Source: Alviniconcha marisindica (taxonomy: Eukaryota; Mollusca; Gastropoda; Provannidae). From it: a DNA stretch of 64,000 bases. The notes below the pieces were generated by a model. It was not told the DNA's origin. It was given only the letters and a program-made list of their open reading frames with translations, and made no database searches. Of the stretch, positions 13,293 through 27,504 are shown in pieces (the stretch's first letter is position 1; the number at the start of each line of letters is the position of its first letter). The translations under genes were made by a program, and so were the position numbers. The stretch lies in the NCBI GenBank assembly GCA_018857735.1, contig JABMCL010002510.1:1-64000 (forward strand), in the 5' to 3' direction.

Positions 13293-15346
13293 AAACCAAG
13301 GGAACATTTATGAAAGAAATCACTGATTTTCAGTTTTTATTTTGATCTCTTCTTCCTCTTGGTCAGCACTTCTTTTGAGGAAGCTAGTGCCTCTAGGAAC
13401 ATCAAATACTGCAGAATTACATGTCAAATACTTTAATGACTTAGAAAGAAAAAAAATCATACCATTAGAAAAAAACAAAAACAAAAACAAAGAAACATGT
13501 TCACTTGAAGTAGAACAAACATCTTTCAATCTTGAACAGAAAACAAATAGGCAAGTGATGATCAATAAATCACCAAGGCCTGCATGCAGTCTATGATACT
13601 GAAGCAACTCTTCTTCTGTTCTGCCTCTTTGCTTTGCGTCTTTCTTTTCAAATTGTGAGCATATCTGAATGTGTGCATACGAGCATGTGAGAGAAAAACA
13701 GAGAGAGCTCAGAGATGTTATGATCCTTTACATTCAGTAATATCACAAACCTTACTGACCATCTAGGTATAACAGTATATTTATCCCCACAGAAAGACAA
13801 ACTAACAGACCCGTCCTTGGCAAACTGTTACACTGTGGGCTTTGCAAGCCAGTAAAGGAGTATTTGGCAATAGGGGAGAATTGGCAAAAGGGTAGTTGGC
13901 AAACTAGTGGTACACTTCCAGTCCAAGGCGTTTTGATCAATGTGAGTTTGAGAGTTACAGCAGCACATTTACATTCCAGCTGGACTGGGAGTTGACTGTG
14001 GAAAATGTTGATGCTGTCTGCTGACTCCATTGCAAATTGTACCAATAAACAATGTTTAATTTTTAAAAGAAGAAAAATCTTACGACAGGTTCTGGAAAAT
14101 CAAAGATTTTTTTTTTTGAGATCAAAAAAGAGGGAGAGAGAGACAGATGGACAGAAAAAGAGAAAAGGGAACCAAATGAAAAACCCCCAAAAACAACCAA
14201 CAATGAAGACTTTATAATCATTTCTGATATGTCTACAACCTATGACATCAGCCATGTAACAATTGCCCTTGAAGAAAAGTTTTTAAAATGTATCCCTGTC
14301 AGAAGGTGTGAAAAAAGAAGAAGGTAACTGCAATATAATAATCTTCCTGATTATAAATCCTTGTCTAATCTCTTGAATAATAAATGTCCACAAAAGAAAA
14401 AAGAACAAACTTGCTAAAAACCTGTTAGTCACAGAAAGCTATCTGGAAGAACCAGTCTAACAGTCACATAACTGTCTACCCCTTTTGGGAGCAAATCTTA
14501 GTCCAGAGTTTGTGAACCTGTATTTCCATTTTCTTTTTTTTCTTCTTTTTTTTTTTGGCGGTGGCAGCGGCATTTTGAATTCCAACTGGCATGTGTGGCA
14601 GTGGAAGGAAGAAGCAATGTTGTGCTAAATATGCATGCACAACTTCAAATCTTACTTCCGACAATATTTTTTAGCCTATTGCACTAGGCCAGTCAGTGTG
14701 CATTTGGCGATGGCATGTGTCGGCTGCTCATTCAACAGTTTTTCAATCTTTTTGCTCAGTTTAAAACAACAACAAAATCTCATGAAAATTATGTTTTCCT
14801 GTATCCATTTTCCAATATGGCCATATCCTCCCAAAATAATGCACAAAAAAAGTATTTTATACCAGTAAACTGTATGGGTTGACAGGTATGCAGTCACTGT
14901 AAACAAATAATTACGTTTAATATTTTTGGGAGACTCAGACAGTAGGTGTCCAGCATGCCTGTGTGTCAAGATTACACAAAAAGTGCACACTCATGGCAAA
15001 CGTTCATCAAAAAAACATCATATAACCAAACAGACAGTGTAATACGTTACTGTAAAAGAACTGCGTAAATAGGGTAATGAATACGTTACTTTAAAACAAC
15101 CGTATGAACAGACAGGGTAATGAATATGTTACTTTAGAAGAACTGCATACATCTAAAGCATGTTTTATCCAGTGTGTACAAGAGATCAAAATATAAACTC
15201 CAAACTAAAAGAACATTAGCCTTCTCAAAACATGTTTTGTCCAACAGGTAGAAGAGTTCATATTGAAATGCTTGAAATGAAGGATTTCATTATAAATACC
15301 CTGTTGATTATATATTTAAATTTCAAACAAAGTTACATGAGTGATG
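11438..15346. other. Intergenic, no gene seen
   Basis: Contains a (TG)n run at 12311-12370, TG-rich patches at 12750-12890, a (CT)n(TA)n run at 13260-13292, and a tail-like motif GAATAAACAGTCTGAATCTG near 13003 that resembles a retrotransposon 3' end. No coding region supported. Confidence 0.55.
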
Positions 15347-15698
15347 ATTAGCAGCACTAAGTAAGTAAGTAAACATGGTGCTTAACGTCCACAGAAACCA
15401 TACGGCTTATTAGGGATGGGGAGAAGATGGGGAAGGGGGTATGGAGGTGGGGGGAGAGGGAGATTATATACCTATCGCTACTGTCACCACCAGAATGACT
15501 TCTGCATGAAGATGGGCAGCGATGAGAGCCATTTTAATGTTTCAGTAGGAAGTGATGGACAAAGTCACAAGACAGAGTCCACAAACCACAACCTTTTTGA
15601 AGAGAAAGGAGAGCAGAAGCGGTATCAAACCGAGGTCCTTCCGCTTACCAGCGTAACGCCTTACCGCTAGGCCAAACCGGCTCGCATTAGCAGCACTA
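15347..15698 (-). mobile_element. Full-length tRNA-derived SINE with target-site duplication
   Basis: Read on the minus strand, the element (15360-15685) starts with a tRNA-like head, GCCGGTTTGGCCTAGCGGTA, followed by a B-box-like GGTTTGATACC. A conserved body with TGTGGACTCTGTCTTGTGAC and ATTAAAATGGCTCTCATCGC follows, and the element ends in a TTACTTACTTAC tail. The 13-bp direct repeat ATTAGCAGCACTA flanks it at 15347-15359 and 15686-15698, direct evidence of retrotransposition. Other family members are at 25037, 30541 and 39165. Confidence 0.9.
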
Positions 15699-18678
15699 GA
15701 TATATCTCTCTATATATACATCCTTAACCCTGTCACTGCCATGGTGTCACTTGAAAATGACAAATAAAGGTGCAAAATTTGAAACCCTTCAGCCTTTTTG
15801 TTTTCTTTTTCGCACTGGCACGAGAGAGGATTTTCATAAAAACATATAGCATTGAAAGTAGATGTTAAAGGACTGGAAACTATACTGTGCGCAGGCACAT
15901 CCGTACATCTTTCGGCCCGGAAATTTTACAGGCTGGGGCAGTGAGGGGGTTAAGTGCCCTTGTTTAGCACCTGTTGTAGGCCATGGCTTCTTGGCATGAG
16001 AAATACATGCTCAGGTAGTTCAAGGAACAAGACCAAGGGGTCCTGGCAGCCATCAGGCCAGCTGTCGTACTGGACAGCATTTTGTACTCCTGCTGATCAT
16101 CTTTCACAAAACTTGGTTTAAAAAATCAATATAAAATCAATTAATGCATTTTACAAAAAAAGCTCTGAATTTTACACTTCTTCTACCCTTTAGACAAACT
16201 AGGATTGAAGAAGGCTGCTAATGGTTTAAAATGAGTTACTGAGCTCACGCGGTATCAAATAACACAAATCTAGAAGATGTTTTTTTCCCTTCCCCTCTTC
16301 AGTTCTGGCTGACTCACTGTAACAGTTTTTGAATTCCCTCTCCTCAGCACAGGCTGACTCGCCTTTTGTATTTACACTCACAGCATGTACGCTGACCACT
16401 GCTTGGCAACACTGACTGAAAACCTGCATATAAAGCAGGACCACCAGTGTCTTTGTGTTGTTGTCCCTAATATGTCAACCCGACATCCGAGGACATTAAG
16501 CCTCACATCATCACCTTTGTGTTGACAGTGACTGAAATAAACAACTACAACAGAAGAAAGAGAAACTAGACAGAAATTACTACGTCCTGATGATGATTAC
16601 TTGTGGTCTTCCATCTATCCCTTCAGTGAAGATCTAAAGAGGGCAGAGGCATGGCTGAAAGATCATCTACATGTACGGAGTTCCAGGGTCACATCGTTGA
16701 TCAGAAGGTGTGCAAGTATGTGTCAGTTCTAGAGCCTGTGGTCTTCCATCTGTCCCTTCAGTGAAGATCTAAAGAAGGCAGAGGCATGGCTGAAAGATCA
16801 TCTACATGTATGGAGTTCCTGGGTCGCATGGTTGATCAGAAGGTGTGCAAGTTTGTGTCAGTTCTAGAGCATACCCTGACTGAAGATGACATACCTAAGC
16901 AAAGCACTGACACTTGCACATGGTAATGCCAGTCTACAGGATACTGGTGGACGTTTTCATTGCTAATGGGGAGGGAGAGACTACAACGCGATCTGAAAAA
17001 CACAAGAGAATGGTCTGAGAAGTGACTGTGATCACGCAGCTCAGTGTGGAGAACTGCAGCTAAGACTCCACAAAGGGGTCAAAGTAATCCCCAGGACAAG
17101 TATAAAACTGGGAGGAAATCCTGGAGGTGGATGGGGAATATTTCGGCATACAGTCATGGATCAGGGACAGATAAAGAGAACCATAGCAAACAAAACAATT
17201 GTTCCACTGAGCAATTTACTCTTACATGGACATCACCTAGTGCAGTCCATCCAAACCTGAATATCAGTATAAGTGACAGAGCCGTTAACACGGCATACAG
17301 AGGTGGGCTACTAAGCTCATTCCGAGCCTGGAACCCTGCATATGGAACATACAAATATATTCCATGCATTGGATCTATAAATCCTCTATGTCAATTGTAT
17401 ATGGAATGGCAGTTATGAAGGTAGGCTGAAAGGCATTTAGATGGGTTCCTGCGGAAGTTTTCTCCTCATCAGTCCCTTGCCCAGAGTAACCAAAGAGGCC
17501 ATGTCCAAAACAAAATGGATTGCATCTGGAAATCTGGACGGGCACTCCTCATTGAAACTGGAACTTGCTTCCTTAGAACACTGTCAGTACACAAAACAAA
17601 AAACTGTTAAAGTATGTCAAATCATAAACTTTCTGCCCTAACAGTTTCAGGTGAAGCCTCACTACTTGTTGCCACTCGGGTAAATCTGAGTTTTGGGTGG
17701 AAATAAGAGCAGCGTCTCATGCATCCAACTTGAACTCAACTGAACAATTAAGACAAAAACACACAATTTGAAAGATTTACTTTGATCTCTTCTACACCCG
17801 TGACAGTTATTTTGAATCGTTACATGAGCCAATGGGGCACTCGGTGTCTCGAAGTCCTGTAACATAAAGTGAATGTAGTGGACATTGAAAAAAAGAAGAA
17901 GGAAACAAAAGGTTTTGTGGAACCACCAATAAAAGAAGTACCCTCAACCACAGATCAGCCCTCCTGTGAGAGCAAGTCTTTGTAAACTCTTCCACATAAA
18001 TCAACCTCTCGGTCTCACTGTGACCACCACTTTTATAGAACACCTTTGGGATGGGGGGAGACAGATGTGGTCTTTCATAGGGGGCTCCACTGCTGTATAA
18101 ATAAAAGACCAAATGGAGCTGCTAGCTCGTAACTACACAACTACAGGACAGAAAAGAGTATTTTAGTGTCATGTAGTGCTGCAGTATGGCATGGTATTAT
18201 TACAATGTGGTGTGGTATGGTACAATATGGTATGGTATGAAGTATGTTCGTTCTTAATGACATGACAAACATTTAATCCACTGCAAAATCTTGGCATACG
18301 GTATATGTCTCATAAGACAAAAAAATGTCAGCCAAGGCAGTCACAATGCATACACCAGAATACATGTAGTTACAAAGTTCCAACAATGACATAAAAAACA
18401 GGTATGGTGCATGTGCCCAGCAATGAACACCATTGCAATGCAATCCATAAATAATTGTCCAGCATAAATCTCATTGCACTTCCTCTGACAACTTACTGAA
18501 ATGATTGCCACAGCGTGCACAATGCTTGCAAAAATCAAGAGTAGGTTTTATAGCAAACAATACTGGAAATTATACCACTAGAAAATGTACTCATTTTAGA
18601 TCGTCCATTTGTCTGTTCAGGTTTTAATTTATTCCAACAGGGTTGACATCACATGTGTGTGTGTGTGTGTGTGTGTGT

Positions 18679-18709
<31 letters not shown>

Positions 18710-19639
18710 TGTGTGTGTGTGCGCACGCACGCGTGCACACACATGTGCATGTATGTGTATGTTACCAGAACAAATAGAAAGGTGGGTTAACTTTCCCTTT
18801 GATTCGTTTTTGTCAAAAATCGTTTGAAGATTACACCTATGTTCACCAAATTTGCCGGCAACTTTGGGTGACAATCTTTTCAGTCAATATTTTTGACAGT
18901 CAGTGGAATGAGTACTTTTGTCCCTGCCTGGTGGAACAGCCTGAAATGCTTATTAGGGTGAAAATGTGTCTATCTTCTTCCACGTGTTGAACCAAACTCT
19001 TTGTGAACAGAGATGCTTCAGCCTCGAGTATTATTGTACTCTGAAATGGATGGTTTTACTACATGAGATTTCTGACTGAGAACAGTCACACTGCCAGCAC
19101 AACAAAGATCAGAACTCTGTACATTTACATCTGTGATGTGGTATATTGGTAAGAATTCAATGCATAAAATGCAGACAGCATTTTAAGTCTTGAAAGTACT
19201 GCAGTGAAAGAGAGGTTGCTTCCATCGGGGGTTCCATACTGAGTTCACAAGCTTTCAATCCGACTGCCATGTGGTAGCATGCTGACTCATGGAATGTACG
19301 GTGGTTTGAGTCTGACTTGGTGTTCAAGTTATTGTGATATGCTACAGATTTGATTTCAGCCGATATTTCTTGTTATCAATGAATGCTGCCCCATTATTTA
19401 AAGTTTTTGTTAGGAATCAGTCAGTCTTTTGTTTTATTGCTATGCCTTAGCTTGTGAGGGAAACATGATGACCACTTTTTGTTTCTTTCTTTTCTTTTCC
19501 ATTTCCATTTTTTTTTTTTTTTTAATATGTATATTAATTGTGATGTTCTGATTGGCTGAAGTACGAGAGTGATTGGCAGCCCAGAGCCCTCTATTAACAC
19601 AGAGGATAGGAGGGAGTCACACAGTATTGACTCTCTTCA
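15699..19639. other. Intergenic, no gene seen; one 135-bp duplication
   Basis: A segment starting TGTGGTCTTCCATCT occurs at 16602 and 16737 (two copies, about 135 bp, over 90% identical by eye). The first copy is open for about 45 codons (DDDYLWSSIYPFSEDLKRAE then a stop at the copy end), which I could not assign. A (TG)n run with variants lies at 18654-18730. Nothing else supported. Confidence 0.5.
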
Positions 19640-20480
19640 AACAGTCCCTGGGCTTCTTTCATCATGCCATCCTGATGATGGACATGGACAACTGTGAGTT
19701 ACTGATGCCATCCTGATGATGGACAAACCAGAGGTTAATGATGCCATCCTGATGATGGACAGCCTGGGAGTTATTGATGCCATCCTGATAATGGACATGG
19801 ACAAACTGGGAGTTACTGATGCCATCCTGATGATGGACAAACCTGGAGTTACTGATGCCATCCTGATAATAGACAAACTGGGAGTTACTGATGCCATCCT
19901 GATGATGGACAAACTGGGAGTTACTGATGCCATCCTGATGATGGACAAACTGGGAGTTACTGATGCCATCCTGATGATGGACAAACTGGGAGTTACTGAT
20001 GCCATCCTGATGATGGACAAACTGGGAGTTACTGATGCCATCCTGATGATGGACAAACTGGGAGTTACTGATGCCATCCTGATAATGGACAAACTGGGAG
20101 TTACTGATGCCATCCTGATAATGGACATGGACAAACTGGGAGTTACTGATGCCATCCTGATGATGGACAAACCTGGAGTTACTGATGCCATCCTGATAAT
20201 GGACAAACTGGGAGTTACTGATGCCATCCTGATGATGGACAAACTGGGAGTTACTGATGCCATCCTGATGATGGACAAACTGGGAGTTACTGATGCCATC
20301 CTGATGATGGACAAACTGGGAGTTACTGATGCCATCCTGATAATGGACAAACTGGGAGTTACTGATGGCATCCTGATACTGGACAACTGGGAGTTACTGA
20401 TGCCATCCTGATGATGGACATGGACAACTGGGAGTTACTGATGCCATCCTGATGATGGACAAACTGGGAGTTACTTATGC
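19640..20480. repeat. 36-bp minisatellite, about 22 copies
   Basis: Unit AAACTGGGAGTTACTGATGC plus CATCCTGATGATGGAC. Rare units carry an extra 6 bp (ATGGAC), and a block of variants (long unit, standard unit, CCTGG variant) recurs about 340 bp apart, showing higher-order duplication. The plus frame reads MDKLGVTDAILM repeats for 231 codons; the minus frame is open for 249. I see no flanking splice sites or domain that would make this a protein. Confidence 0.95.
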
Positions 20481-23400
20481 CGTCCACATTCTTGTCAGTT
20501 TTTGTATTGCATAGTGAGGAGAATGTGAAGTGATTGGACCTGTAGTTTTTTTTTGTTTTTTTTTCTCTCTCACTGCAATGTAGGATGAGTGAATTTGTTG
20601 CACAGCATGGAATCTGATCACAGCAGCTGTTGAAACCGCTCACTACTCCTTCTCATACTTTTTCTAGAGCTGTCTTTTTGATGGCATGATCTTCACAATT
20701 CAAATACACAATGTAGTACACATCTACACTCATATCACACACACCAAAAACATTGCACAAATATACCAACAGGTAAAATTATACTGACCAAGCATGAACT
20801 GGTATGTGTACTGAAGATACGGTATCTTTTGATGCTTTTGTTGTTTGCAACTATATGGAATTGTGTTGTGTTTGCTCTTGCATGCTCTGCAGCATATCAG
20901 GTAAGGTGATCAAAATTTCCATTTAGACTTTTAACAAAAAAATCAACTGAATCATGAAGAACAGACAAACAGATTAGCCAAATGATCAATCCATGTGACC
21001 GATGTCAGAAATTGATCTTGCTCAACAAGGCATGGAATCATTCTTTTTGTTGTTGTCCCACATGCAACTTTTGGATCAGAATAAACAACATATTCCCCCG
21101 TCTTGATCTCTGAGAATGTCATTCATCCTAATGCTAGGTTACATAACACAAACACTTGACTTGAACTATGTATTACAAGCATTTAAAGGTCAATAAATAA
21201 CCCCATCAGAACAGGTTTGTCCAATGGGCAGGAGAAATCAGAACGTATAAATTAAGACTAAAAATTTAAGACTTTGCTTTAAATGTTTTTTCTTTTTCTT
21301 TTTTTACCACAGCCAAAGGCATGGCATGGTTAAACTTACTTGCACACACTGCTTGAGGTTAGTTAGCCAATAACTGGATTTTAAGATTTTGTTAATCAAC
21401 TGCATGAGGATTACCTCAAACTGAGCCACCTGTGGCCAGATAACATAACATTTTATTTGTCTCAATGGGGGATTTAAAAAAAAAAAAAGGGCTATAAAAC
21501 AAATTAAAAAAAACTAAAAACGGCCATGCTGTGTAACAGGCAAACAGTCATGATCATTCTGAGTGTCGCTCACAGACCCCAGTTTCTAAATTTAATATAA
21601 AATCAACACTGCATTTAAAAAAGAAAAGATTTTTTTTTCACATTTTCATTTCATAAAACCTGTTTTGAGGAAGTTAGACCTTTCAATAGACACATGGACA
21701 GTCTAAACATCCATCGTCTAATGGCAAGATTTCTGGTCATGATCACGTATATTATGGATTTTTTTGTGGACATTTTTAACCAGTCTTTATATCACTTGTT
21801 GAGTTCCAGTTCATACATTAATAAATAGGCAACAAGTATTTATAAATCAAATAATGATCTGAACATGTACACACATACAAATCAAATCACGCAAGGAAAC
21901 TATTTACACTTACAAAAGTATAAGGAATGCATACAAGATTAGCAATAATGTAAATAATTTACAGACTGTTAAGTAACAGTTAGCTGACGTTTATGGACAA
22001 CCTGGTACAAAGAAAAATTACAAATCTACTGCAACAACACAAACACATTCTAAAACATAATATTTTCACATACACGATCACAGGTATGCAAAATCAACTT
22101 TTAACTTATCTGCCCTCTCAGGAAGTATTACTCTGGTGAATATACACAGCACAACTATAAGAAATCTCTAGATATCAAAGCTTACAATACAAACCAAAAT
22201 TTAATTGTCCAAAACTATTTCAAATCATAATAAATGACTATGTATGGAAAAAACAGAAAACTGAATGTATATATATATACTACTGTACTCAACCTGCTTA
22301 TCAAACTAGAAATGGAGGTCTGAAGATTTTTTCAGTAGTGGTTAAGCCTCAATGACTATGAATACATGCAGGTGAACCAGGAACGCAGTGAACAGGTATT
22401 TTACCCTTTCTTCATTGACTGAAGTTGACTTATTTGGACCTTCATCAGATATTCTCTAATATTCTTTAATGCCACTATTTTCTTTTAATTCTACATCAGT
22501 CTAGGCAAATGCGTCCATGACCCCCCCCCCCCCCCCCCCCCCCCACAAAAAGAACAAGAAGAGCAGTTACACTCAGACAACTCACATTCAAGTGTAAACT
22601 ATAGAGACAAAAGGTTATCTCCCTTAAATACACAACAGTCACAGAAAGTGTACTGTGCATAATCCTTTTAATGCATGTAACAAACAACATTGACACTACA
22701 TCTGACAAGAATAATACTTTAAAAAACAAAACAAAAAACCATTACTTTGCAGTGTAAGTTTCTGACATACCTTTGACCTTGAAGCAAGGCTAAGGCAGAC
22801 AAACATGTCAGTAGAATGAAATATGGTCATGGGCACTGAAAGTGATCTGAACAGGTAAAGCTCAGGTAGTAATTTCATCCTGTAAAGTTTGATATTCATC
22901 ACATTTATGGTGTCTGAGAAAATTGCAGTGCTAATGATTCTGACACGCTGGAGGCTCCAATAGCTGGCTTACCACTGATCAGTACATACACTCACATTTC
23001 TCATGAGTCAAAAACAAAACATAAAAATACCAAACCACCACCTAACCCACAACAGAAACAACAACAAACAATTATAAAAGCAGCAGGACACAATGAGCAA
23101 GTCACATTGCAATCTGACCCAAACCCTTTTATTTTATTTTAAAGAATCTGTTTACACATCTGGCCTTTAATTATTTTCCAGTCTGTTGTTGCTTCCCATC
23201 TTCTGCCATTGAGACTGATGTCTGATGGGTACACGCACCAGTCTTACGTGCCCTTGTGACATGGGAAGTGACTGGTATCTTTTATATGTTGCACACTGAT
23301 AGTGATACATACACATGCACATGCAGAAGAATGTTTAATAAGACTGCTGACACTTTTTCCTTCTCTGTTAAATATTTATGTATATATTTACATACAGATT

Positions 23401-25036
23401 CAAGCAAATGATTCTGAGTGACAGCTGACGCTGTGTCTTAAATCTAACTGGCATACTTGAATGATGTAAATCATTTACATTTATTAATGTATGGCACTGT
23501 ATGTTACAAACAAGTTTCACAAAACAACAAGTAAACATTAAAGAAACTAAAAACAAACAAAAAAATGAAAAAGAAAAATACAACACAACAGGCAACAGAA
23601 GCAAATGCTATATAAACATATAAATCTAGAAAACAAAAGCAAATGCTATATATATATATATCCCCCTCCCCTGCTGAAAGAACAGAAGTTTATCTGCAAG
23701 TAGATTCAATTGAAGCCACCATCTTAAAACAGTTCCAGCAAATGCATTGTGGTTTCGAGGTTTCGAACAAGAATCGCCTTGTGATTTTCACCAGTTTGAT
23801 TTTGATTTGATGTATATTTTCCATGTCTACTTTATTGACCCAAATGACAGTGCTTCCCCTCAGAAACACGTACCTATTTTCCTGAGGAAACTATATGCAA
23901 CAAAACTGCACTATGAAGCACACTATAAAATCCAGCTGGGCCAACGTATCCTGCTGCTGAGGGACTTGTATCATTCACACACCTGTAGCACATGTGACCT
24001 CACTTCTTTTCCTTGTCTGAAGGACTAGATAGTCAGCTCATGACCCTGAGACTAAGGACAGGGGTGGGGAGAGGTTATTGTTACTGTCCAAGCTGGGAAG
24101 TGAACCCCAAAATGCTTGATTTCCCCAAGTCCAAACTATTCAGACATAACCACCACCTGCCTTTTGTTGAGAGCTGCTATACTGCAACTGTCAAACTCAA
24201 ATATATAAAATTTGCAAACAAACAAAACCCCACCTCATCTCCAACATTGAGTGGCTTCGCAGATAAGCCTCACAACTTTTTTTAAAGCTAAAATGTTGTA
24301 CATTTAAAGTATACATACTGTAATTTCTTAAAAAAGAAAAAAGAAAAGAAAAAAAGAAAAGAGGTGTATGTGAATTTGGGACATCACTGGATCAGTTAAG
24401 AACATAAAAGACCAGCTGGGAGAGTCGACTTTCATTGTGAGCAGGGCTGTAAATCTCTTGGCTTGTTCCAGGCCATTTTCAACGATGGAGATGCAGAGCC
24501 ATACTTTCCATTTCACAGCTGGTGCAGACGTAGTCACATGTGTTATGACATCAGCGTTGCTGTGGCCTGTACCACAGCCCCCTCAAAGACATGAACAACA
24601 GTGTTTAAGCGACAGGCATCTGCTAGTACAAATGAACATTGACCAACGATTTCAGTCTGATCTTTCCAGCTCTTTCTCACTGCCATAACAATTGCCGCAA
24701 TTGTAAGATGCATGCAAATGTGTATTCTAAATGATTTCTCGGTTTAGATACAAGGCCACTAGTCTCGGCCTTTCTGAATCAGGCAGCTATGCATAAGCCA
24801 CCATTGTGTAAGCCTGCGCTGACTGCCTGCAATGTGTTGGCTGCAACAGCCTATGATTTAGAACAGGTCTTATTCTTTCCTGACACTCTGGCTGTGGCCA
24901 AGCAATGTTACATGGCGTGACTTTGATCTCACACATTGTACCACACCACAGAAACCTCAACACCATGTTGCTGCATGGCCTGTGGTTGTAGCACATCTCC
25001 TGTATCTGTGGCAGCTTTTATGCACGAAATCATATG
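20481..25036. other. Intergenic, AT-rich, no gene seen
   Basis: No convincing exon. Holds a 24-base poly-C run at 22521-22544 and short (TA)n runs near 22270 and 23650. Open frames here are short and show no recognisable family. Confidence 0.55.
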
Positions 25037-25341
25037 TGAGCCAGTCTGGGCTAGCAGTAAGGCCGGTAAGCAGATGGGCCTTGGCTTGATTCTGCTTCGG
25101 CTCTCCTTTCTCTTCAAAAAGGTTGTGGTTTGTGGACACTGTCTTGTGACTTAGGCCCTCACAATTAATTAAAATGGCTCTCATCGCTGTCCATCTTAAT
25201 GTAGGAGTCATTCTGGTGGTGACAGTGTAGAGATATGTACGTAATCTCCCTCTTTCCCCCCCTCTTCCCTATCCATAATAAGACTTATGGTTTTTGTGGA
25301 CGTTAAGCACAATGTTTACTTACTTACTTTGCATGAAATCA
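25021..25341 (+). mobile_element. tRNA-derived SINE, plus orientation
   Basis: Same family as the copy at 15347, at about 25037-25329. Head GAGCCAGTCTGGGCTAGCAG, a degraded B-box region, then CTTCAAAAAGGTTGTGGTTT, ATTAAAATGGCTCTCATCGC, and the tail TTTACTTACTTACTT. A 12-bp imperfect target duplication, TGCAYGAAATCA, sits at 25021-25032 and 25330-25341. Confidence 0.88.
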
Positions 25342-25906
25342 GAGATTCATGAACATGTAGCGCTACAAACATTGAAGTACAAAGCAGTGGGCTACTACCC
25401 CCTGCCCATGAGACAACAAGCCCAAAAGAAATTCAGCTTCAAGTTACATTTAAAAAAAAAACCACTCTTATTTCAATGAGACCATACAAAACACATGTAA
25501 TTTCTGGGGGTAGACCCATTTTCCAAGCAACAAACAGGCAGTTATTTTACAAGCAAATGATGAAAGAAATGTAATCACATGGCTTTTGATTGATTAAATT
25601 CTGGCCCAGAAGAAAGGCAGGCATGACCCCATGCGTGCTCTAAGAGATTTCCCGTGCAAATCTGAAGTGTTTGATTTCTTTCATTGTTTGCAGAATAACT
25701 GTTGGACCAACCAACAGTTACGTGATTTCTGTGCATGTGGGATTGTTTATAGAATAATTCTTTGTTGCTTGAAAAAGGAATCTACCACAAAAATGTGCAT
25801 AACGTTTTTAAATTGTCTCATTAAAATGAGCATTCTTCTTAACTGTCTGTGTACTTTGATCCTTTTTAAGAAACCTGGCAGTTTCAGATTTCCCCTCCAT
25901 TCTCTC

Positions 25907-25976
25907 CTAATCCTGAGCAGGCACTTCAGTTGAGTCATCATGAGTTTCAGACGCATCACTCTCTTCTTTCTCTGTG
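25907..25976 (-). CDS. Possible terminal exon of an unidentified minus-strand gene
   Basis: On the minus strand, an acceptor with a moderate pyrimidine tract (CTTATCTGCAG) is followed by a short acidic frame reading TEKEESDASETHDDSTEVPA then QD and a stop. Composition fits a protein C-terminus. No upstream partner exon was found; its phase does not fit MEAK7 exon ends, and 26050-28350 upstream is satellite. It may be chance. Confidence 0.25.
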
Positions 25977-26049
25977 CTGCAGATAAGATCCACAAGACTG
26001 AAGCAAGGGAGGAACGTATCATCTGTCCTTAGATGTGCAGCACACTGTT

Positions 26050-26800
26050 TCAAAGCAGTCTACATCGGTGGCCCTGTCCAGATTCAAAACAACTTGTGCA
26101 TCCTTCAAAGCAGTATGTAGGACTGACCCACACCATATCAGAAGTAACTTGGTAATCTGTACAACTGACCCAGTCCTGATAAGCTGTCTGTACAAGTGAC
26201 CCACTCCATATCAGAAGTAACTAGGCAGTCTGTACAAGTGACCCATTCCATATCAGAAGTAACTTGGCAATCTGTGCAACTGACCCAGTCCTAATAAGCC
26301 GTCTGTACAATCAACCCACTCCATAACAGTAGTAACTTGGCAGTCTGTACAAGTGACCCACTCCATATCAGAAGTAGCTTGGCAGTCTGTACAAACGGCC
26401 CAGTCATGATAAGCAGTCAGTCAGACTGACCCATTCCATATCAGAAGCAATGTGGCAGTCTGTACAACTGACCCACTCCATATCAGAAGTAACTTGGCAA
26501 AAAGCAGTCTGTACAACTGACCCACTCCATAATTATCAGAAGTAACTTGGCAATCTATACATCTGACCCAGTCCTAATAAGCTGTCTGTACAACTGACCC
26601 ACTCCATAATTATCAGAAGTAACTTGGCAATCTGTACATCTGACCCATTCCTAATAAGCTGTCTGTACAACTGACCCACTTCATATCAGAAGTGATTTAG
26701 CAGTCTGTACAACTGACCCAGTCCTGATAAGCCATCTGTACAAGTGACCCACTCCATATCAGAAGTGACTTGGCGATCTGTACAACCGACCAGTTTTCAG
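26050..26800. repeat. Degenerate ~40-bp minisatellite
   Basis: About 17 diverged copies of a unit with CTGTACAACTGACCCACTCC followed by ATATCAGAAGTAACTTGGCA. Unit length varies because of insertions such as AATT and AAAAAGCAG. Confidence 0.88.
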
Positions 26801-26879
26801 TTACCTGGCAATCAAGACAAGACAAGAAATGCACTTGAGACTGAAAGTTCAGCAACTTCAAGAAGTAAGGAGTCTGTAA

Positions 26880-27110
26880 TACCCTTCATAATTATTCTCA
26901 TCAAATAAAGTCTGAGAATAACTTCACAAAGTTGCTGATAATTTGTCAAGTCACTGACACTGTGGACAAACACTTTTGTGGATATATCTATCCTTCATAA
27001 TTATTCTCATCAAATAAAGTCAGAGAATAATGTCAGAAATTTGCTGATAATTTGTCAAGACGCCTGACAATGTGGCCAAACACTTTTGTGGATATATCCT
27101 TGACAACACC
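26880..27110. repeat. Two-copy ~112-bp tandem duplication
   Basis: CATAATTATTCTCATCAAAT appears near 26886 and 26997, each followed by similar sequence ending in CACTTTTGTGGATATATC. Confidence 0.9.
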
Positions 27111-27504
27111 TCACTTTTTGTCTGCATACTTGGCAAGAGTGACTCTGTCCAGCAATCGCATGCCAAACTAAGCCAAGACTGTGCCATCCGGTGGCATCAC
27201 TTTAATCACTCCTGAACCTAAGTGTGTTTGATCCTTACATAGTACCGGCAAAACTGATAGTTTTTCACATGTAAGGCACGTTTGTCACGTGCCCTCTAAA
27301 CTATGTAACGTATGTGTGGAACTGATTGCACGTTGAATGGAGGTAGACCAGTGAATATGCCCTCTGCCTGTACATGAGTTTGCAGAGGATTGAAGATCTG
27401 TGCATTGTTGCAAAAAGTCGCTTACCTTTTGGGCTTGAGTATAACTTGTATCGCATTGAAAATGGTCTGTGTCAATGAACCAGTCTACATCACAAAAGAA
27501 CCTG

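Noticed and set aside
17044..17418. 124-codon open frame as a gene
   Set aside because: No recognised family, no splice partners, and composition like surrounding non-coding sequence.
19716..20411. 231-codon MDKLGVTDAILM repeat protein
   Set aside because: The unit is 36 bp, so any stop-free unit gives a long frame; the opposite strand is open even longer and no flanking coding structure exists.
23747..24028. 93-codon open frame starting MWFRGFEQ
   Set aside because: Looks like possible repeat-derived sequence but I could not match it to any family or to another copy in the window.
24013..24285. 90-codon open frame as a gene
   Set aside because: No domain, no conserved motif and overlapping weak frames; not distinguishable from chance.
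25037..25110. tRNA gene
   Set aside because: The A- and B-box-like sequence belongs to the head of a SINE with tail and target duplication; no tRNA cloverleaf was evident.
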